Of a stretch of 64,000 nucleotides of DNA, positions 46,225 to 56,947 are shown piece after piece. The position numbers were made by a program, and so were the translations under genes. Position 1 is the first letter of the stretch. Every line of letters starts with the position of its first letter. The stretch comes from Paraburkholderia ribeironis (GTDB lineage Bacteria > Pseudomonadota > Gammaproteobacteria > Burkholderiales > Burkholderiaceae): NCBI RefSeq assembly GCF_900019265.1, contig NZ_CYGX02000003.1, forward strand, positions 31,042-95,041, given 5' to 3'. The notes under the pieces are model-generated. The model ran no database searches. It was not told the DNA's origin and saw nothing but the letters and a program-made list of their open reading frames with translations.

Positions 46225-47007
46225 TTAGCTGCCGTATACGTCGAAGTCGAAGTACTTCTTTTCGATCTTCTTGTACGTACCGTCCTTGATCATGTCGGCG
46301 ATTGCCTTGTCGACCTTCGCCTTCAGATCGGTGTCTTCCTTGCGCATGCCGATGCCCGCACCGCTGCCGAGGATCTTCGGATCGACCAGATCCTTGCCGA
46401 CGAACTCGAAGCCCGCGCCGCGCGACGTCTTCAGGAAGCCGATCTCAGCTTGCACGGCATCTTGCAGCGCCGTGTCCAGACGGCCCGACAGCAGGTCGGC
46501 ATAGACCTGATCCTGGTTCTGATACGGCACGACCTTCGCGCCCTTCGGCTCCCAGTAGGTCTTGGCGTAGGTTTCCTGGATCGTGCCCTGTTCGACGCCG
46601 ATCGACTTGCCCTTCAGCGAATCGGCGGTCGGCAGGATGCCCGAACCCTTCTTCGCCACGAGGCGCGTCGGCGTGTTGAACAGCTTCGACGAGAACGCGA
46701 TCTGCTCGGCACGCTGCGGCGTCATCGACATCGAGGACAGCACGCCGTCGAACTTCTTCGCCTTCAGGGCGGGGATCATGCCGTCAAAATCGTTCTCGAT
46801 CCACACGCACTTGGCATCCATGCGCTTGCAGATTTCATTGCCGATGTCGATGTCGAAGCCAACGAGCTTGCCGTCTGCGCCTTTCGACTCGAACGGGGGG
46901 TAGCTGGCGTCAACGCCAAAACGGACCGTCGACCAATCTTTAGCGTGTGCGCCAATCGAGACGGTGGCAAGCAGGGCAACCGTCAAAACCGCTAGCAGTT
47001 TTTTCAC
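46225..47007 (-). CDS. periplasmic cationic amino-acid binding protein (HisJ/ArgT-like)
   Basis: The 260-residue protein has a signal peptide (MKKLLAVLTVALLATVSIGAHA) and a family 3 solute-binding domain. The domain shows VRFGVDASYPPFESKGADGKLVGFDIDIGNEICKRM, the motif WIENDFDGMIPALKAKKFDGVLSSMSMTPQR, and a C-terminal AIADMIKDGTYKKIEKKYFDFDVYG. These fit histidine/lysine/arginine/ornithine binding proteins. The start is GTG at 47007, with GAGGAG eight bases upstream. No permease or ATPase gene is next to it, so it must work with a transporter encoded elsewhere. Confidence 0.92.
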   Translation of the reverse strand: MKKLLAVLTVALLATVSIGAHAKDWSTVRFGVDASYPPFESKGADGKLVGFDIDIGNEICKRMDAKCVWIENDFDGMIPALKAKKFDGVLSSMSMTPQRAEQIAFSSKLFNTPTRLVAKKGSGILPTADSLKGKSIGVEQGTIQETYAKTYWEPKGAKVVPYQNQDQVYADLLSGRLDTALQDAVQAEIGFLKTSRGAGFEFVGKDLVDPKILGSGAGIGMRKEDTDLKAKVDKAIADMIKDGTYKKIEKKYFDFDVYGS

Positions 47008-47626
47008 TGTTTTACTCCTCGGTGTAGTTCAAATTCGCCCGCCTGCGGTTGTGCCGCTGCGGGACGCCCGGCGCGACTCACGACCGGGTCTGGGTTCAAA
47101 CTGCCGGCCGGGGCGGCCAGCAGCGCGCGCCAAGCTTATCAGTTCAAAAACATTGGATAGTCAGTGAAACACCGGATGGCGTGCGAGGACAGATTCTAAT
47201 GCACAAATGCCGCGGCGATCCGGTACTCGCTCATGGGTTTCCCATTGCGCGCCCGGTGCCGACCGCGCCGCACCAGAGTTCGCCGTTGTCCATCAGTTCC
47301 GTATCGCGCTCGCTCATGCCCGCGCAGGCGCGGCGAGGCGGCGGCTGGTATCCATGGGTCCGTTAAAGATTGCGCAAAAATCGCCGTTATATGCGGATGG
47401 GAAGATTTGCCGATTTTCGCTGACAAACGGTTTTTCGGACTCGCGCGGTTCCGACAACGAAAAATTAACGCTTTGGCGCTATCATCGGTAGCTCCTCACG
47501 ATTGCCACTGATATCAGCGTAACGGGTCTATCAGTCTGAAGCAGGTCGTCGGGCACGACGTCGGCGGATCAATTCCGCTGCGCGTTTGTGTTCGTTCGGA
47601 AGGCCTTTTGCTAAACGGTGTTGTCT
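47008..47626. other. 619-bp divergent intergenic region
   Basis: Lies between the amino-acid binding-protein gene and the PotD-like gene. The right half (47365-47520) is AT-richer and includes a perfect 10-bp palindrome CTGATATCAG (47508-47517). No gene is supported. Confidence 0.4.
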
Positions 47627-48792
47627 ATGCACACGATGTCAATGGCTGACGCAACACGCTGCTGTACACGGTGGTTTCAGCGGCGCATCGTTGGCGCTTT
47701 CGCGTCGGCACGCGTGCATCTTCTGCGTCGCCGCCGCCTTTCCCGCAGCCTTTCCCGCGGCCTCTTGCCATTTCTGTTTGCGGTGGTTTGCAGCTTCGGT
47801 TTCGGGTCGGCGGCGGCGATGGCTGGCGAGAGAGTGCTGCGCGTGCTCGCCTGGCCCGGCTATGCGGATGCCGACGTGGTGAAGGCGTTCGAGCAGCGCT
47901 ACCAGGCGAAAGTGGAAGTCACGCTGGTCGATTCCGACGAGGCGCTGTGGGCGCAGATGCATGCGAGCGCGACGCCGCCGTTCGACGTGCTCGCCGCCAA
48001 CACGGCGGAAGTCCGTCGTTATACGCAGGCCAAGCTGCTGGCCCCGCTCGATCTGGCCAGCCTGCCGAACACAAGGAAACAATTGCCGCGCTTTCAGGCG
48101 CTGAAGTCGATCGAAGGGATCACGTCGGACGGCAAGGTGTACGCGATCCCATTCACGTATTCGTCGATGGGGCTCATCTACGATCGCAAGCAGATTCCCG
48201 TCGCGCCGCGCTCGATGCGCGAGTTGTGGAACCCGCGCTATCGCGGCAAGGTGCTCGACTTCAACAGCGCGCAGCATAATTTCTCGTTCACGGCGTTAGC
48301 GCTCGGCTATCCCCATCCGTTTCAACTCGACGCCGCGCAGATTCGCGTGATCGCACGCAAGCTCGTTGAGCTGCGCCGCAACCTGCTGACCTATTACACG
48401 TTGCCCGAGGAGGCAACCGCGTTCTTCATTCAGCACAAGGTCGCGCTGATGTTCGGCAACTACGGCACCCAGCAGGTCGAACTGCTGCGCCGCGCGGGCG
48501 CCGACGTCGGCTACGTGATTCCCGATGAAGGCGCGCTCGCGTGGCTCGATTGCTGGTCGATGACGCGGGCGGCGACCGATCAGCCGCTCGCGCTTGCGTG
48601 GATCAACTACATGCTCGAACCGGGCGTGAGCGCATTGCTGACGCAGCGTCAGGGACTCGCCAACACGCTGACGGCGCCCGTGGAAAGCAGCGACGACGCG
48701 CGCATCGTATGGATCGGGCCGGTGGAAAACATTCAACGGCGCGAACAGCTATGGACCCGCATCGTGTCCGGCGACCGGTCGGAGCTGTTCTG

Positions 48793-48793
<1 letters not shown>
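47627..48793 (+). CDS. PotD-like periplasmic solute-binding protein
   Basis: The 388-residue protein has a long basic N-terminus, a hydrophobic export segment (LLPFLFAVVCSFGFGSAAAMA) and a polyamine-type binding fold. Seen are ERVLRVLAWPGYADADVVKAFEQRYQAKVEVTLVDSDEALWAQM, YAIPFTYSSMGLIYDRKQI, FFIQHKVALMFGNYGTQQV and LAWLDCWSMTRAATDQPLALAWINYMLEP. Its stop codon overlaps the start of the GGDEF gene (TGATG), so the two are translationally coupled and no transporter genes follow. I infer a sensory rather than transport role. The start is uncertain (GTG 47618; ATG 47627, 47636 or 47642). Confidence 0.85.
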
Positions 48794-50625
<1,832 letters not shown>

Positions 50626-50632
50626 CGCGCGT

Positions 50633-50657
50633 GGTACGCCGGGAGTGCCGGCGTACC
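50633..50657 (+). terminator. stem-loop after the diguanylate cyclase gene
   Basis: GGTACGCCGG and its exact complement form a 10-bp stem with a GAGTG loop, starting 7 bp after the stop. Only TT follows. Confidence 0.6.
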
Positions 50658-50810
50658 TTCACTCGCGCCGAACGCTCAGCCCGACACGACAACAAGTCAC
50701 TGTGACTCGGCGATCGCAGCCCGTGCGCCGTCGAACCGGACGAGCCGGCGCGCGTGTCGTGGTCGAAGTAATCGACCCGACGGACTGCGCGCCTCGTCAG
50801 CACCCACCCA

Positions 50811-51944
50811 TCAAACGATCCGTTCCCCGCTGCGATAAGTTGCGCGCGGCACCGGCAGGGTATCGAGCATCGTCACGCGCACGAAGTCCGCGCGCAGCCT
50901 CGTTTCGATCGCGCCGCGATCGTGCAGCCCGGCCGTGCACGCCGGCGTGGCGGAGACCGTCGCCATCGCACGCGGCAGTGTCCAGCCGGCCTTGTCGACC
51001 AGTTCGAACACGGCGGTCAGCAGGCTAGACGGCACATAATCCGACGACAGGATGTCGAGCAGGTCGGCTTGCGCCAGTTCGAGCGCCGACACGTTGCCCG
51101 AATGCGAGCCGCCGCGCACGATATTCGGCGCTCCCATGATGGTCGAAATGCCGTGCTCGCGTGCGGCTTCGGCGGCAATGCGGGTAGTGGGGAACTCGGC
51201 GAGAACGATGCCTTCGGCCTTGGCCTGTTCGATGTGCTCGATCAGCGTGTCATCGTGGCTCGCCACGGGAATGCCGAGCCGGCTGCAGCGCGCGACGATC
51301 TCGCGACGATGCGCATCGGCGTAACGCTCCTGTTCAACCGATAGTTCCGCCAGCGCGTTCGCGATATGTTCGTCGCTCAGCTTGCCGTTGCGTTCCTGGA
51401 AGCGGCGCCATTGCTCGCGGTCGTGCCATTGGCGCTGACCGGGCGTGTGATCCATCACCGAGGCGAGCCGCAGCAATGGATGCGTGCACAGCGAGTCGAA
51501 CACGTCGACCACGTCGGCGGTGGCGACCTCACAGCGCAGATGCAGAAAGTGTTCGGCGCGCAGCAGCTTGCGCTCGGAAAAGCGCCGCAGCGATTCGGCA
51601 CATTGCGTTTGCAGATCGCGACCGCGCAACCCCACGTTCGAGCGTGAACCGATGGCGAGCGCGTCGAACACGGTGGTGATGCCGGCCGCGGCGACTTGCG
51701 CATCGTGAATCACGAAGGCGGCATCGGTGTTCCATTGCACCCCCGGACGCGGCGCCAGGTGCTTCTCGAGATTGTCCGTATGCAATTCGATGAGGCCGGG
51801 CAACAGATAGTCGCCGTCCCAATCCTGCGCGTCGGGCACCGCGGTCGTGCCACGCGCGATGTCGCGAATCATGCCGTCTTCGACGCGCAGCACGCCGGTG
51901 AAAACTTCGTCTCGCGTCACGATACGAGCGTTCCTGATCAACAT
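50811..51944 (-). CDS. phnM: alpha-D-ribose 1-methylphosphonate 5-triphosphate diphosphatase
   Basis: The 377-residue amidohydrolase-fold enzyme matches PhnM. It opens MLIRNARIVTRDEVFTG and has LLPGLIELHTDNLEKHLAPRPGV, then SVMDHTPGQRQW, PVASHDDTLIEHI and MGAPNIVRGGSHSGNVSALELA. It removes diphosphate in the C-P lyase pathway. The ATG at 51944 has GGAG upstream and gives the conserved start; an ATG at 51962 would add six residues. It is divergent from phnF. The core phnGHIJKL genes are absent from this window. Confidence 0.93.
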   Translation of the reverse strand: MLIRNARIVTRDEVFTGVLRVEDGMIRDIARGTTAVPDAQDWDGDYLLPGLIELHTDNLEKHLAPRPGVQWNTDAAFVIHDAQVAAAGITTVFDALAIGSRSNVGLRGRDLQTQCAESLRRFSERKLLRAEHFLHLRCEVATADVVDVFDSLCTHPLLRLASVMDHTPGQRQWHDREQWRRFQERNGKLSDEHIANALAELSVEQERYADAHRREIVARCSRLGIPVASHDDTLIEHIEQAKAEGIVLAEFPTTRIAAEAAREHGISTIMGAPNIVRGGSHSGNVSALELAQADLLDILSSDYVPSSLLTAVFELVDKAGWTLPRAMATVSATPACTAGLHDRGAIETRLRADFVRVTMLDTLPVPRATYRSGERIV

Positions 51945-52325
51945 CGACTTGCTCCGTTTCATGCGGGCCTGGGTGGTGTTGCCGTGTTTGCGTGGTCGGG
52001 TACCGCGGTTCGCTGGTTCATTCTAGTGCCGTTTCATGGCGGGCATCTGATCAGTGACGCATTGGCGGACGCAGTCCGCTGATCACGACCGGCCATCCAC
52101 GCGCGCTGCGTGGCGGAGCAAGGTGAGGCGAAAGTGGCGCTCATCGAAACTCCTGTTGATTCGGCGAGTGGACATTTGACCATCTATTCATCTAAACGTC
52201 TAGACGTTTACAGCTATGCTTGTCCAGTGTGCTCGCGCGCCGCTACCATTTCACATTTCCATCATCGCTTGCGCACTACAATGCACGTGAGAGCGGATAG
52301 GTGAACCGAAGGGAATGACAGCACC
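51945..52325. promoter_or_regulatory. divergent phnM/phnF control region
   Basis: The 381-bp region between phnM and phnF is more AT-rich around 52160-52220 and contains the 18-bp palindrome annotated at 52193. No gene is supported. Confidence 0.6.
52193..52210. promoter_or_regulatory. candidate PhnF operator, perfect 18-bp palindrome
   Basis: TAAACGTCTAGACGTTTA is perfectly symmetric and its centre, GTCTAGAC, fits the GTNTANAC consensus of HutC-subfamily GntR regulators, to which PhnF belongs. It is 116 bp before the phnF start, in the divergent region. Confidence 0.75.
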
Positions 52326-53084
52326 ATGACATCGAACGATAACGCGACGCCGGGCACGATGCTCGAACGCGGCGCGGGTGTTGCCGTCTGGCGGCAGATC
52401 GAGCAGATTCTGGCGGCCGAGATCGCGGCCAGCGGTTTCGGCGAAGAAGGACGTTTGCCGAGCGAGGGCGAACTGGCCAGGCGCTTCGACGTGAACCGGC
52501 ATACCGTGCGCCGCGCGATGCTGGGCCTCGCTGCGTCGGGCCTCGTCAGCGTCGAGCAGGGGCGCGGCACCTTCGTGCAACCCGGCGCGATCGACTATAC
52601 GATCGGCCGCCGTACGCGCTTCACCGAGAATCTGCGCCAGCAGCATCACGCGGCGGCGGGCACCGTGCTGTCGGCGGTGCGCGCGAAGGCCGAGCCGGGC
52701 GTCGCGAAGGCGCTGGGCCTGCGGGCCGGCGCGACGGTCTACCGGATCGAGTCGCTGCACGAGTCCGACGGCGTGCCGCTCACGTTCGCGCGCAACTGGT
52801 ATCCGGCGGCGCGCTTTGCCGGGCTGCCCGAGGTGCTGGAGCGCACCGGCAGCATCACGAATGCGATGGCCGAGTTCGGCGTGAACGACTATCTACGCAA
52901 GTGGAGCCGTATCGGCAGCGTGCTGCCCGAGCCGGAAGTGGCGCGGCGTTTGAACATCAACCGCCAGCAGCCGGTGCTGTGGGTCGAAAATGTCGATGTG
53001 GATCTGCAGGGCACGCCGGTCAAATATGGCTTCACGCACTTCGCGGCGGATCGTGTGCAGTTGCTGGTGGAGCACGACCTGTGA
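52326..53084 (+). CDS. phnF: phosphonate metabolism transcriptional regulator (GntR/HutC)
   Basis: The 252-residue regulator has a GntR winged helix (WRQIEQILAAEIAASGFGEEGRLPSEGELARRFDVNRHTVRRAMLGLAASGLVSVEQGRGTFV). A C-terminal UTRA ligand domain (YRIESLHESDGVPLTFARNWYPAARF...VDVDLQGTPVKYGFTHFAADRVQLLVEHDL) follows. This pairing in a phn locus identifies PhnF, a repressor of phosphonate genes. The perfect palindrome at 52193 is its probable target. The stop overlaps the next gene's GTG start (GTGA), so it is cotranscribed with the DUF1045 gene and phnN. Confidence 0.92.
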   Translation: MTSNDNATPGTMLERGAGVAVWRQIEQILAAEIAASGFGEEGRLPSEGELARRFDVNRHTVRRAMLGLAASGLVSVEQGRGTFVQPGAIDYTIGRRTRFTENLRQQHHAAAGTVLSAVRAKAEPGVAKALGLRAGATVYRIESLHESDGVPLTFARNWYPAARFAGLPEVLERTGSITNAMAEFGVNDYLRKWSRIGSVLPEPEVARRLNINRQQPVLWVENVDVDLQGTPVKYGFTHFAADRVQLLVEHDL

Positions 53085-53803
53085 GCGGCGTGGCATGGAG
53101 CAGGGATGCGCGTTTCGCCGTGTATTACGCGCCGTCGCGTGAGTCGGCATGGTGGCGCGCCGGTTCGACATGGCTTGGCCGCGATGCGCAAAGCGGCGAA
53201 CGCTGCGAGCCGCCGCAACCGGAAGGCCTCGCGCGTGCGCTCACGGAACTGACCGAAGCGCCACGCCGCTATGGCTGGCACGGTACGCTGGTCGCGCCAT
53301 TTCGGCTCGCCGCTGGCGTGACGCCAGACGACGTGCTGGCTGCCACGCGCGCATGGGCGCTCACGCAACCCAGCTTTGCGTTGTGCGTGGAAGCTGCCAC
53401 GCTCGGCGATTTCGTCGCGCTGCGTCCCGCCGATCAGCAAGGCGAAGCGCGCATTCGCGCGGTTGCGAGCCGCGCGTTGTGCTCGCTTTGCGCATTGCGT
53501 GCGCGGCCGTCGCCCGCCGAGCTGGCGAGCCGGCTCGCGGCGCCGCTCAGCGAACGCCAGCGTGCGCTGCTGGTCGAATGGGGTTATCCGTACGTGTTCG
53601 ACGAATTCCGTTTTCACATGACGCTGTCCGGTTCACTGGACGACCCCAGCGAACGCGCAGCGCTGCTTGCGTGGTGGCGGCTGCGAACGCCCGAGCTCGG
53701 GCCGTTGAGCGTCGACCAGGCCGCGCTCTTCGTCGAGCCGGCGCCGGGTGAGCCGTTCGTGTTGTGGCAGCGTACGCCGTTCCAGAACTGCGAGGTGAAA
53801 TAG
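53081..53803 (+). CDS. DUF1045 phosphonate-locus protein (2H phosphoesterase fold)
   Basis: The 240-residue protein matches DUF1045, a family nearly always found in C-P lyase loci. It has the two histidine motifs of 2H phosphoesterases: YGWHGTLVAPF (HxT) and FRFHMTLSG (HxT). That suggests hydrolysis of a cyclic phosphate, and a cyclic ribose phosphate of the pathway is a reasonable substrate, although unproven here. The start is GTG at 53081 with GGAG upstream, overlapping the phnF stop. phnN follows after 3 bp. Confidence 0.87.
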   Translation: MSGVAWSRDARFAVYYAPSRESAWWRAGSTWLGRDAQSGERCEPPQPEGLARALTELTEAPRRYGWHGTLVAPFRLAAGVTPDDVLAATRAWALTQPSFALCVEAATLGDFVALRPADQQGEARIRAVASRALCSLCALRARPSPAELASRLAAPLSERQRALLVEWGYPYVFDEFRFHMTLSGSLDDPSERAALLAWWRLRTPELGPLSVDQAALFVEPAPGEPFVLWQRTPFQNCEVK

Positions 53804-53806
53804 CAA

Positions 53807-54361
53807 ATGGCAGGTCGCTTGATCTATGTAATGGGGCCGTCCGGCGCGGGCAAGGACTCGCTGCTGGCGTTCGCGCGCAAGCGCCTGATGGGCGAGCCGA
53901 TCCTGTTTGCGCATCGCTACATCACGCGGCCGAGCGGCCACGGCGAAGTCCATGTCGCGCTGAGCGTCGAAGAGTTCGCCGCGCGTTCGGTGCTCGGTCT
54001 GTTTGCGCTCGAGTGGTCGAGTCACTCGCTGCGCTATGGCATCGGCGTGGAACTCGACGTATGGCTGGCGCGCGGTTGCACGGTGGTCGTCAACGGCTCG
54101 CGTCAGCATGTGCAGCATACGCTGGCGCGTTATCCGTTCGCGGAAGTGGTGCATGTGGACGCAGCGCCCCACATTCTCGAAGCGCGGCTCGGCGCGCGGG
54201 CGCGTGAATCGGCGGAGCAGGTTGCGGCGCGGCTTGCGCGGCGCGCGCCGTTTGCATTGCCCGACGGCGTGCGCTGTATGACCATCGACAATTCTGGCCG
54301 GCTCGAAGAAGCGGGGCGTGCGCTCGTTGCCATTCTCACGTCGCGCGCCGGCGTTCTGTAA
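53807..54361 (+). CDS. phnN: ribose 1,5-bisphosphate phosphokinase
   Basis: The 184-residue kinase has a guanylate-kinase-like P-loop GPSGAGKDS near the N-terminus, RYITRPSGHGEVHVALS, FALEWSSHSLRYGIG and VVVNGSRQHV. These are features of PhnN, which phosphorylates ribose 1,5-bisphosphate to PRPP at the end of the C-P lyase pathway. It starts 3 bp after the DUF1045 gene and is the last gene of the phnF transcript. Length is typical. Confidence 0.92.
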   Translation: MAGRLIYVMGPSGAGKDSLLAFARKRLMGEPILFAHRYITRPSGHGEVHVALSVEEFAARSVLGLFALEWSSHSLRYGIGVELDVWLARGCTVVVNGSRQHVQHTLARYPFAEVVHVDAAPHILEARLGARARESAEQVAARLARRAPFALPDGVRCMTIDNSGRLEEAGRALVAILTSRAGVL

Positions 54362-54369
54362 CACCACGT

Positions 54370-54572
54370 GCGATTCGATGGCCGCCAACCGATGGCTGCC
54401 AACGGCTCGCGTGTCGCCTGCTGCAAACACGCCATGAACTGCTGCACGGCTGGCGTGGGCAGCAGATCGCGCCGCGAAACGATGCTGAGATCGTAAGCCG
54501 GCAGCACCTCTTCGATTTGCGCGGCGTGCATGCCAAGCGGCGCGACGATTTGCGCGAGCGGCCGGGTCAAGC
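54370..54572 (-). pseudogene. remnant of a LysR-type regulator (C-terminal part)
   Basis: The minus-strand frame reads TRPLAQIVAPLGMHAAQIEE followed by VLPAYDLSIVSRRDLLPTPA and VQQFMACLQQATREP. This resembles the last strand-helix elements of a LysR effector-binding domain. No start codon region, helix-turn-helix or normal upstream part is present; upstream is the M20 gene, and the frame then runs into the antisense of phnN. I read it as a leftover of a deleted gene. Confidence 0.45.
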
Positions 54573-54640
54573 AGCCGATCGGCTATAGTGCTGGGCTGTT
54601 TGCCGCGTATCGTGCGGCATCGATCCATGGAGCCATCGTG

Positions 54641-55831
54641 ATGAACGAAGCCGTGCGTCTGACTGAAGTGTCCGACCTGGAGCCCGCCGCGCAGAGCCTG
54701 CGCGAGATTCGCCAGCACATTCACCATCATCCGGAGCTGGCCTACGAGGAACTGCAAACCGCTGCACTGGTGGCGCAGAAGCTGGAGCAGTGGGGCTGGC
54801 GGGTCACGCGCGGCGTCGGACGAACGGGCGTGGTGGGTACCCTGAAAGCAGGCGACGGCCAGCGCAGCATCGGCATTCGCGCGGACATGGACGCGCTGCC
54901 GATCGTCGAACAAACCGGCCTGCCGTATGCGAGCGGCACGCACGGCAAGATGCACGCTTGCGGCCACGACGGCCACACGACGATGCTGCTCGGCGCCGCG
55001 CAACGTCTCGCGGCCACGCGCAATTTTTCGGGCACGGTGCATCTGTACTTCCAGCCCGCCGAGGAGAGCGGCATCGACAGCGGCGCGCTGAAGATGATCA
55101 ACGACGGCCTGTTCGAGCGCTTTGCGTGCGATGCCGTATTCGGCATGCACAACCATCCTGGCGCGGAGCCGGGCGTGCTGCTGTTTCGCAAAGGACCGTT
55201 CATGTCGGCGGGCGACAAGGCGATCATCACGATCGAAGGCGTCGGCGGTCATGCGGCGCGGCCGCATCTGACGGTCGATCCGGTCGTGGTGGCGGCGAGC
55301 ATCGTGATGGCGTTGCAGACGATCGTCGCGCGTAACGTCGATCCGTCGCAGCCGGCGGTGGTGACGGTCGGCTCGATGCACGCGGGGACGGCGAATAACG
55401 TGATTTCAAATAGCGCGACACTGGAACTGAGCGTGCGCTCGTTCAGCCCCGAAGTGCGCGCGCTGCTGAAGAAGCGTATTACCGAGCTCGCCGAATCCCA
55501 GGCCGCGAGCTATGGCGGCAAGGCGCTCGTCGAGTACATCGAAGGCTATCCGGTGGTGATTAATTCGGACGCCGAAACGGATTTCGCGGTGGAGGTGGCG
55601 CGCGAACTGGTCGGCGACGACAAGGTGGTCGCCCACACCGATATTTTGATGGGCAGCGAAGATTTCGCTTTCATGCTGCAGAAACGGCCGGGCACGTTCC
55701 TGCGGATCGGCAACGGCGTGGGCGAGGACGGCTGCATGGTGCACAACCCGCACTACGACTTCAACGACCGCAATCTGCCAATCGGCGCGGCGTTCTGGGC
55801 GCGGCTGGTGGAGCGCTATCTGGGCCGATGA
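54641..55831 (+). CDS. M20 family amidohydrolase (hippurate hydrolase type)
   Basis: The 396-residue enzyme has the M20D signature. It shows LREIRQHIHHHPELAYEELQTA, RADMDALPIVEQTGLPYAS, the metal motif MHACGHDGHTTMLLGAA and YFQPAEESGIDSGALKMI with the catalytic Glu. GGHAARPHLTVDP in the dimerisation domain and a late His in VHNPHYDFND are also present. It hydrolyses N-acyl amino acids or similar amides, probably in the cytosol. The ATG at 54641 follows GGAG; a GTG three bases earlier is equally possible. It is unlinked functionally to its neighbours. Confidence 0.92.
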   Translation: MNEAVRLTEVSDLEPAAQSLREIRQHIHHHPELAYEELQTAALVAQKLEQWGWRVTRGVGRTGVVGTLKAGDGQRSIGIRADMDALPIVEQTGLPYASGTHGKMHACGHDGHTTMLLGAAQRLAATRNFSGTVHLYFQPAEESGIDSGALKMINDGLFERFACDAVFGMHNHPGAEPGVLLFRKGPFMSAGDKAIITIEGVGGHAARPHLTVDPVVVAASIVMALQTIVARNVDPSQPAVVTVGSMHAGTANNVISNSATLELSVRSFSPEVRALLKKRITELAESQAASYGGKALVEYIEGYPVVINSDAETDFAVEVARELVGDDKVVAHTDILMGSEDFAFMLQKRPGTFLRIGNGVGEDGCMVHNPHYDFNDRNLPIGAAFWARLVERYLGR

Positions 55832-55915
55832 AGCGGCGCTGAACGCTGTCTTTTCCGTCAGGCGCCCGCACGCAAACCGTCTCGCAGACCATCTCGCACG
55901 CCTTCGCGCGCAGCA

Positions 55916-56740
55916 TCACCCGCGCCGCGCCACCATCTCCGACACGGTTTGCGCGGCGTGCTGCAACGGCTCCAGAAACGCCTTCACCATCTGCCGCGCC
56001 GAATTGCGTTGCGCGTTGCCGCTGATGTTCATCGCCGCGATCACGCGTCCCTGGCGATTGCGGATCGGCGCGGACAGCGAAATCAGGCCGCCTTCCAGTT
56101 CCTGATCGACGATCGCCCATCCCTGGCGGCGCACCTGCGCGATCAGCTTCTTCAACTCTTCCTTGTCGGTGACGGTGCGCGGCGTGTGTGCGTAGAGCGG
56201 CGCCGAACTGAGCGTCGCGTCGAGCGTTTCGTCGTCTAGCGCGGCCAGCAGCACGCGGCCCATCGACGTGCAATACGCCGGCAGACGGCTGCCGATCGAC
56301 AGGTTGATGGTCATGATCTTGTGGGTCGGCACGCGCAGCACGTAGACGATCTCGGTGCGGTCGAGCACGGCCGCCGAGCAGCTCTCGTGGACCTGCGCCG
56401 ACAGTTGTTCCATCACCGGCTCGGCGAGATTCCAGAACGGCATCGACGTCAGGTAGGCGAAGCCGAGGTCGAGAATCTTCGGCGTGAGGCGGAACAGGCG
56501 CCCCTCGGCCTCCACGTAGCCGAGCGTCTGCAGGGTCAGCAGAATGCGGCGCGCGCCGGCACGCGTGAGGCCGGTTGCGGTGGCGACGTCGGTGAGCGTC
56601 TGCTCGGGGCGCGTCGCGTCGAACGCGCGAATGACCGCGAGCCCCCGTGCGAACGACTGCACATACGAGTCGCCCGGTTTGTCCGGGGCCGCCTCGACGC
56701 TGGCGGGAACGGCGGAAGACGACGGCAGGGCTTTGCTCAT
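55916..56740 (-). CDS. IclR-family regulator (PcaR/PobR-like subgroup)
   Basis: The 274-residue regulator has an N-terminal winged helix (SFARGLAVIRAFDATRPEQTLTDVATATGLTRAGARRILLTLQTLGYV) and an IclR effector domain. That domain shows VLDRTEIVYVLRVPTHKIMTINLSIGSRLPAYCTSMGRVLLAAL and ISLSAPIRNRQGRVIAAMNISG. The sequence resembles the PcaR/PobR group acting on aromatic-acid genes. It is divergent from the GntR gene and tetronate operon, and its target is not evident here. The ATG at 56740 has AAGG upstream; an in-frame ATG at 56812 would add 24 residues. Confidence 0.9.
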   Translation of the reverse strand: MSKALPSSSAVPASVEAAPDKPGDSYVQSFARGLAVIRAFDATRPEQTLTDVATATGLTRAGARRILLTLQTLGYVEAEGRLFRLTPKILDLGFAYLTSMPFWNLAEPVMEQLSAQVHESCSAAVLDRTEIVYVLRVPTHKIMTINLSIGSRLPAYCTSMGRVLLAALDDETLDATLSSAPLYAHTPRTVTDKEELKKLIAQVRRQGWAIVDQELEGGLISLSAPIRNRQGRVIAAMNISGNAQRNSARQMVKAFLEPLQHAAQTVSEMVARRG

Positions 56741-56947
56741 GGGCCTTGAAAGAAGCGTTCGAAGAAGCGCGCACGATGGGCGCGCCAGTTCACGACGCGC
56801 GCTGCTGCGCAAAGGCGTGACGATAGCTTAAGCGTTCTGTTTCGCCAACTTGACGCGAATTCGCCAAAAAATCCCAGGGTTTGCGCGGATGCAGGCGGCA
56901 TCTAAAATTTGTATGATGACCCGATAACATGATCAATCGAGGCATCG

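Noticed and set aside
47300..47360. Possible REP-like element (TCATGCCCGCGCAGGCG and nearby CTGGTATCCATGG)
   Set aside because: The two arms do not pair well and only one degenerate copy is visible in the window.
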